Shown here piece by piece: positions 63,456 to 64,000 of a stretch of 64,000 nucleotides of DNA (its first letter is position 1; each line of letters begins with the position of its first letter). The stretch is from positions 1-64,000 of the forward strand of contig PLXE01000094.1 in NCBI GenBank assembly GCA_003151335.1. Direction: 5' to 3'. The DNA comes from Acidobacteriaceae bacterium. Lineage in GTDB: Bacteria > Acidobacteriota > Terriglobia > Terriglobales > Acidobacteriaceae. Under the pieces are notes generated by a model. That model was not told where the DNA came from and did not search any database. It saw nothing but the letters and a program-made list of their open reading frames with translations. The position numbers and the translations under genes were made by a program.

Positions 63456-63483
63456 GGGAGCACACGCGTGACCGTGTGCTCCC
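63456..63483 (+). terminator. Rho-independent terminator
   Basis: A perfect 11-bp stem GGGAGCACACG/CGTGTGCTCCC with a 6-base loop, then TTCCGCTTTT. It ends the two-gene exported-protein unit, 22 bases past the stop. Confidence 0.85.
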
Positions 63484-63491
63484 TTCCGCTT

Positions 63492-64000
63492 TTATGACTT
63501 GCACGCTAGAGCAAAGCCGACGGCCATCTGGTTGCATCGCCAAGACCTGCCTCTTGTCACCGGTTCACCCGAGGCGAAGCGTTCAATACCCTTCAAACGG
63601 ACCGCATTCAGCATCTGCACTATAGATGGCCACACACCCTTTCTCACTAGCAATAAATAGATGGTAGTGAAATATAAGAAATGCAGGTTTAGAGGATGTT
63701 TCCGAAGTACCTCACGCACGTCCGGCGGGATGGAAATGTCGATTCCAATAACACGGCCTTTGCCCAGAGTTCGACACAGGCTGGCGTAATAAAGTAAGGA
63801 ACCACCCTTGTAGACGCCGGTCTCAATGATCAGGTCAGGGCGTACCTGATGGATTATCTCTTGCAGTCGGACCAGGTCCTCCGGCAGTTGGAGAATAGGC
63901 TGTCCCATCCATGTAAAAGCCAGGAAATAGCCCAAGCTCCAACCTGTGCGCACCCATTGCCGGGAAAGCAGACCAAAAGCAGCCTCGGTGTACAAAGGTT
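63492..64000 (-). pseudogene. N-terminal half of a cephalosporin-hydroxylase (CmcI) family protein
   Basis: The frame is open to the window edge. It contains MGQPILQLPEDLVRLQEII, RPDLIIETGVYKGGSLLYYA (SAM-type glycine motif) and GKGRVIGIDISIPPDVREVL, followed by RKHPLNLH at 63681. That is the first half of CmcI-like proteins. After 63681 the similarity ends abruptly and about 62 unrelated residues follow to a stop at 63492. The missing half lies at 61066-61449. The true start is outside the window. Confidence 0.75.

Noticed and set aside
61450-63680. Transposase or integrase in the inserted block
   Set aside because: Both genes encode exported proteins, and the remaining frames show no recombinase motifs.

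Overview
The window is about 64 kb of chromosome from a Gram-negative bacterium of medium-high G+C content. The gene set fits a soil acidobacterium (Acidobacteriota, Koribacter/Terriglobales-like): LpxC-dependent lipid A, a split ATP-synthase operon, a three-gene transhydrogenase, MacAB-like export genes under sigma-54 control, a kinase-TPR receptor and an HGSNAT-like membrane acyltransferase. That assignment is inference from gene content; there is no rRNA here. I saw no CRISPR array and no recognisable transposase.

Layout. 1-2.5 kb: an initiator tRNA, then the membrane part of F1Fo ATP synthase (atpZ-like, atpI, atpB, atpE). 2.6-16.3 kb, minus strand: a 12-gene complex I operon (nuoA, C, D, E, F, G, H, J, K, L, M, N) with no nuoB or nuoI. 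16.6-17.8 kb: thiS and lpxC. 18.4-21.5 kb: the proton-translocating transhydrogenase and a small membrane protein, closed by a clear terminator. 22-29 kb: an FHA-GAF-sigma-54 activator, two paralogous small exported proteins, a membrane Ser/Thr kinase with TPRs, and an acyltransferase. 29.3-37.1 kb: an export and signalling cluster (HlyD adaptor, two ABC ATPases, TolC-like channel, NtrC-like regulator, histidine kinase). 37-41.2 kb: DoxX, an Ntn-hydrolase-like protein, an exported metallophosphoesterase and an AT-hook-like basic protein. 41.6-47.2 kb: a CusCBA/CzcCBA heavy-metal RND pump. 47.3-50.8 kb: epimerase, HpnI-like glycosyltransferase and FAD oxidoreductase. 50.8-60.6 kb: an orphan MacB-like permease and housekeeping genes (folD, coaE, htrA, pckA, tyrS) with small unknown proteins. 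60.6-64 kb: a cephalosporin-hydroxylase-family gene apparently cut in two by about 2.2 kb carrying two exported-protein genes.

ATP synthase, complex I and transhydrogenase together make the first third a bioenergetic island: proton pumping, ATP synthesis and NADPH balance. The middle is dominated by envelope efflux and its sensing.

The most unusual signals are: (1) at least a dozen non-coding elements built on a strict 7-base period, with several unrelated unit sequences, many arranged as inverted arms that form hairpins and filling the larger gaps inside the nuo operon; (2) a long hairpin that buries the coaE start codon; (3) the split CmcI-like gene; (4) a NuoG with four extra cysteines; (5) paired ABC ATPases, one degenerate, next to a sigma-54 regulator but without a permease.
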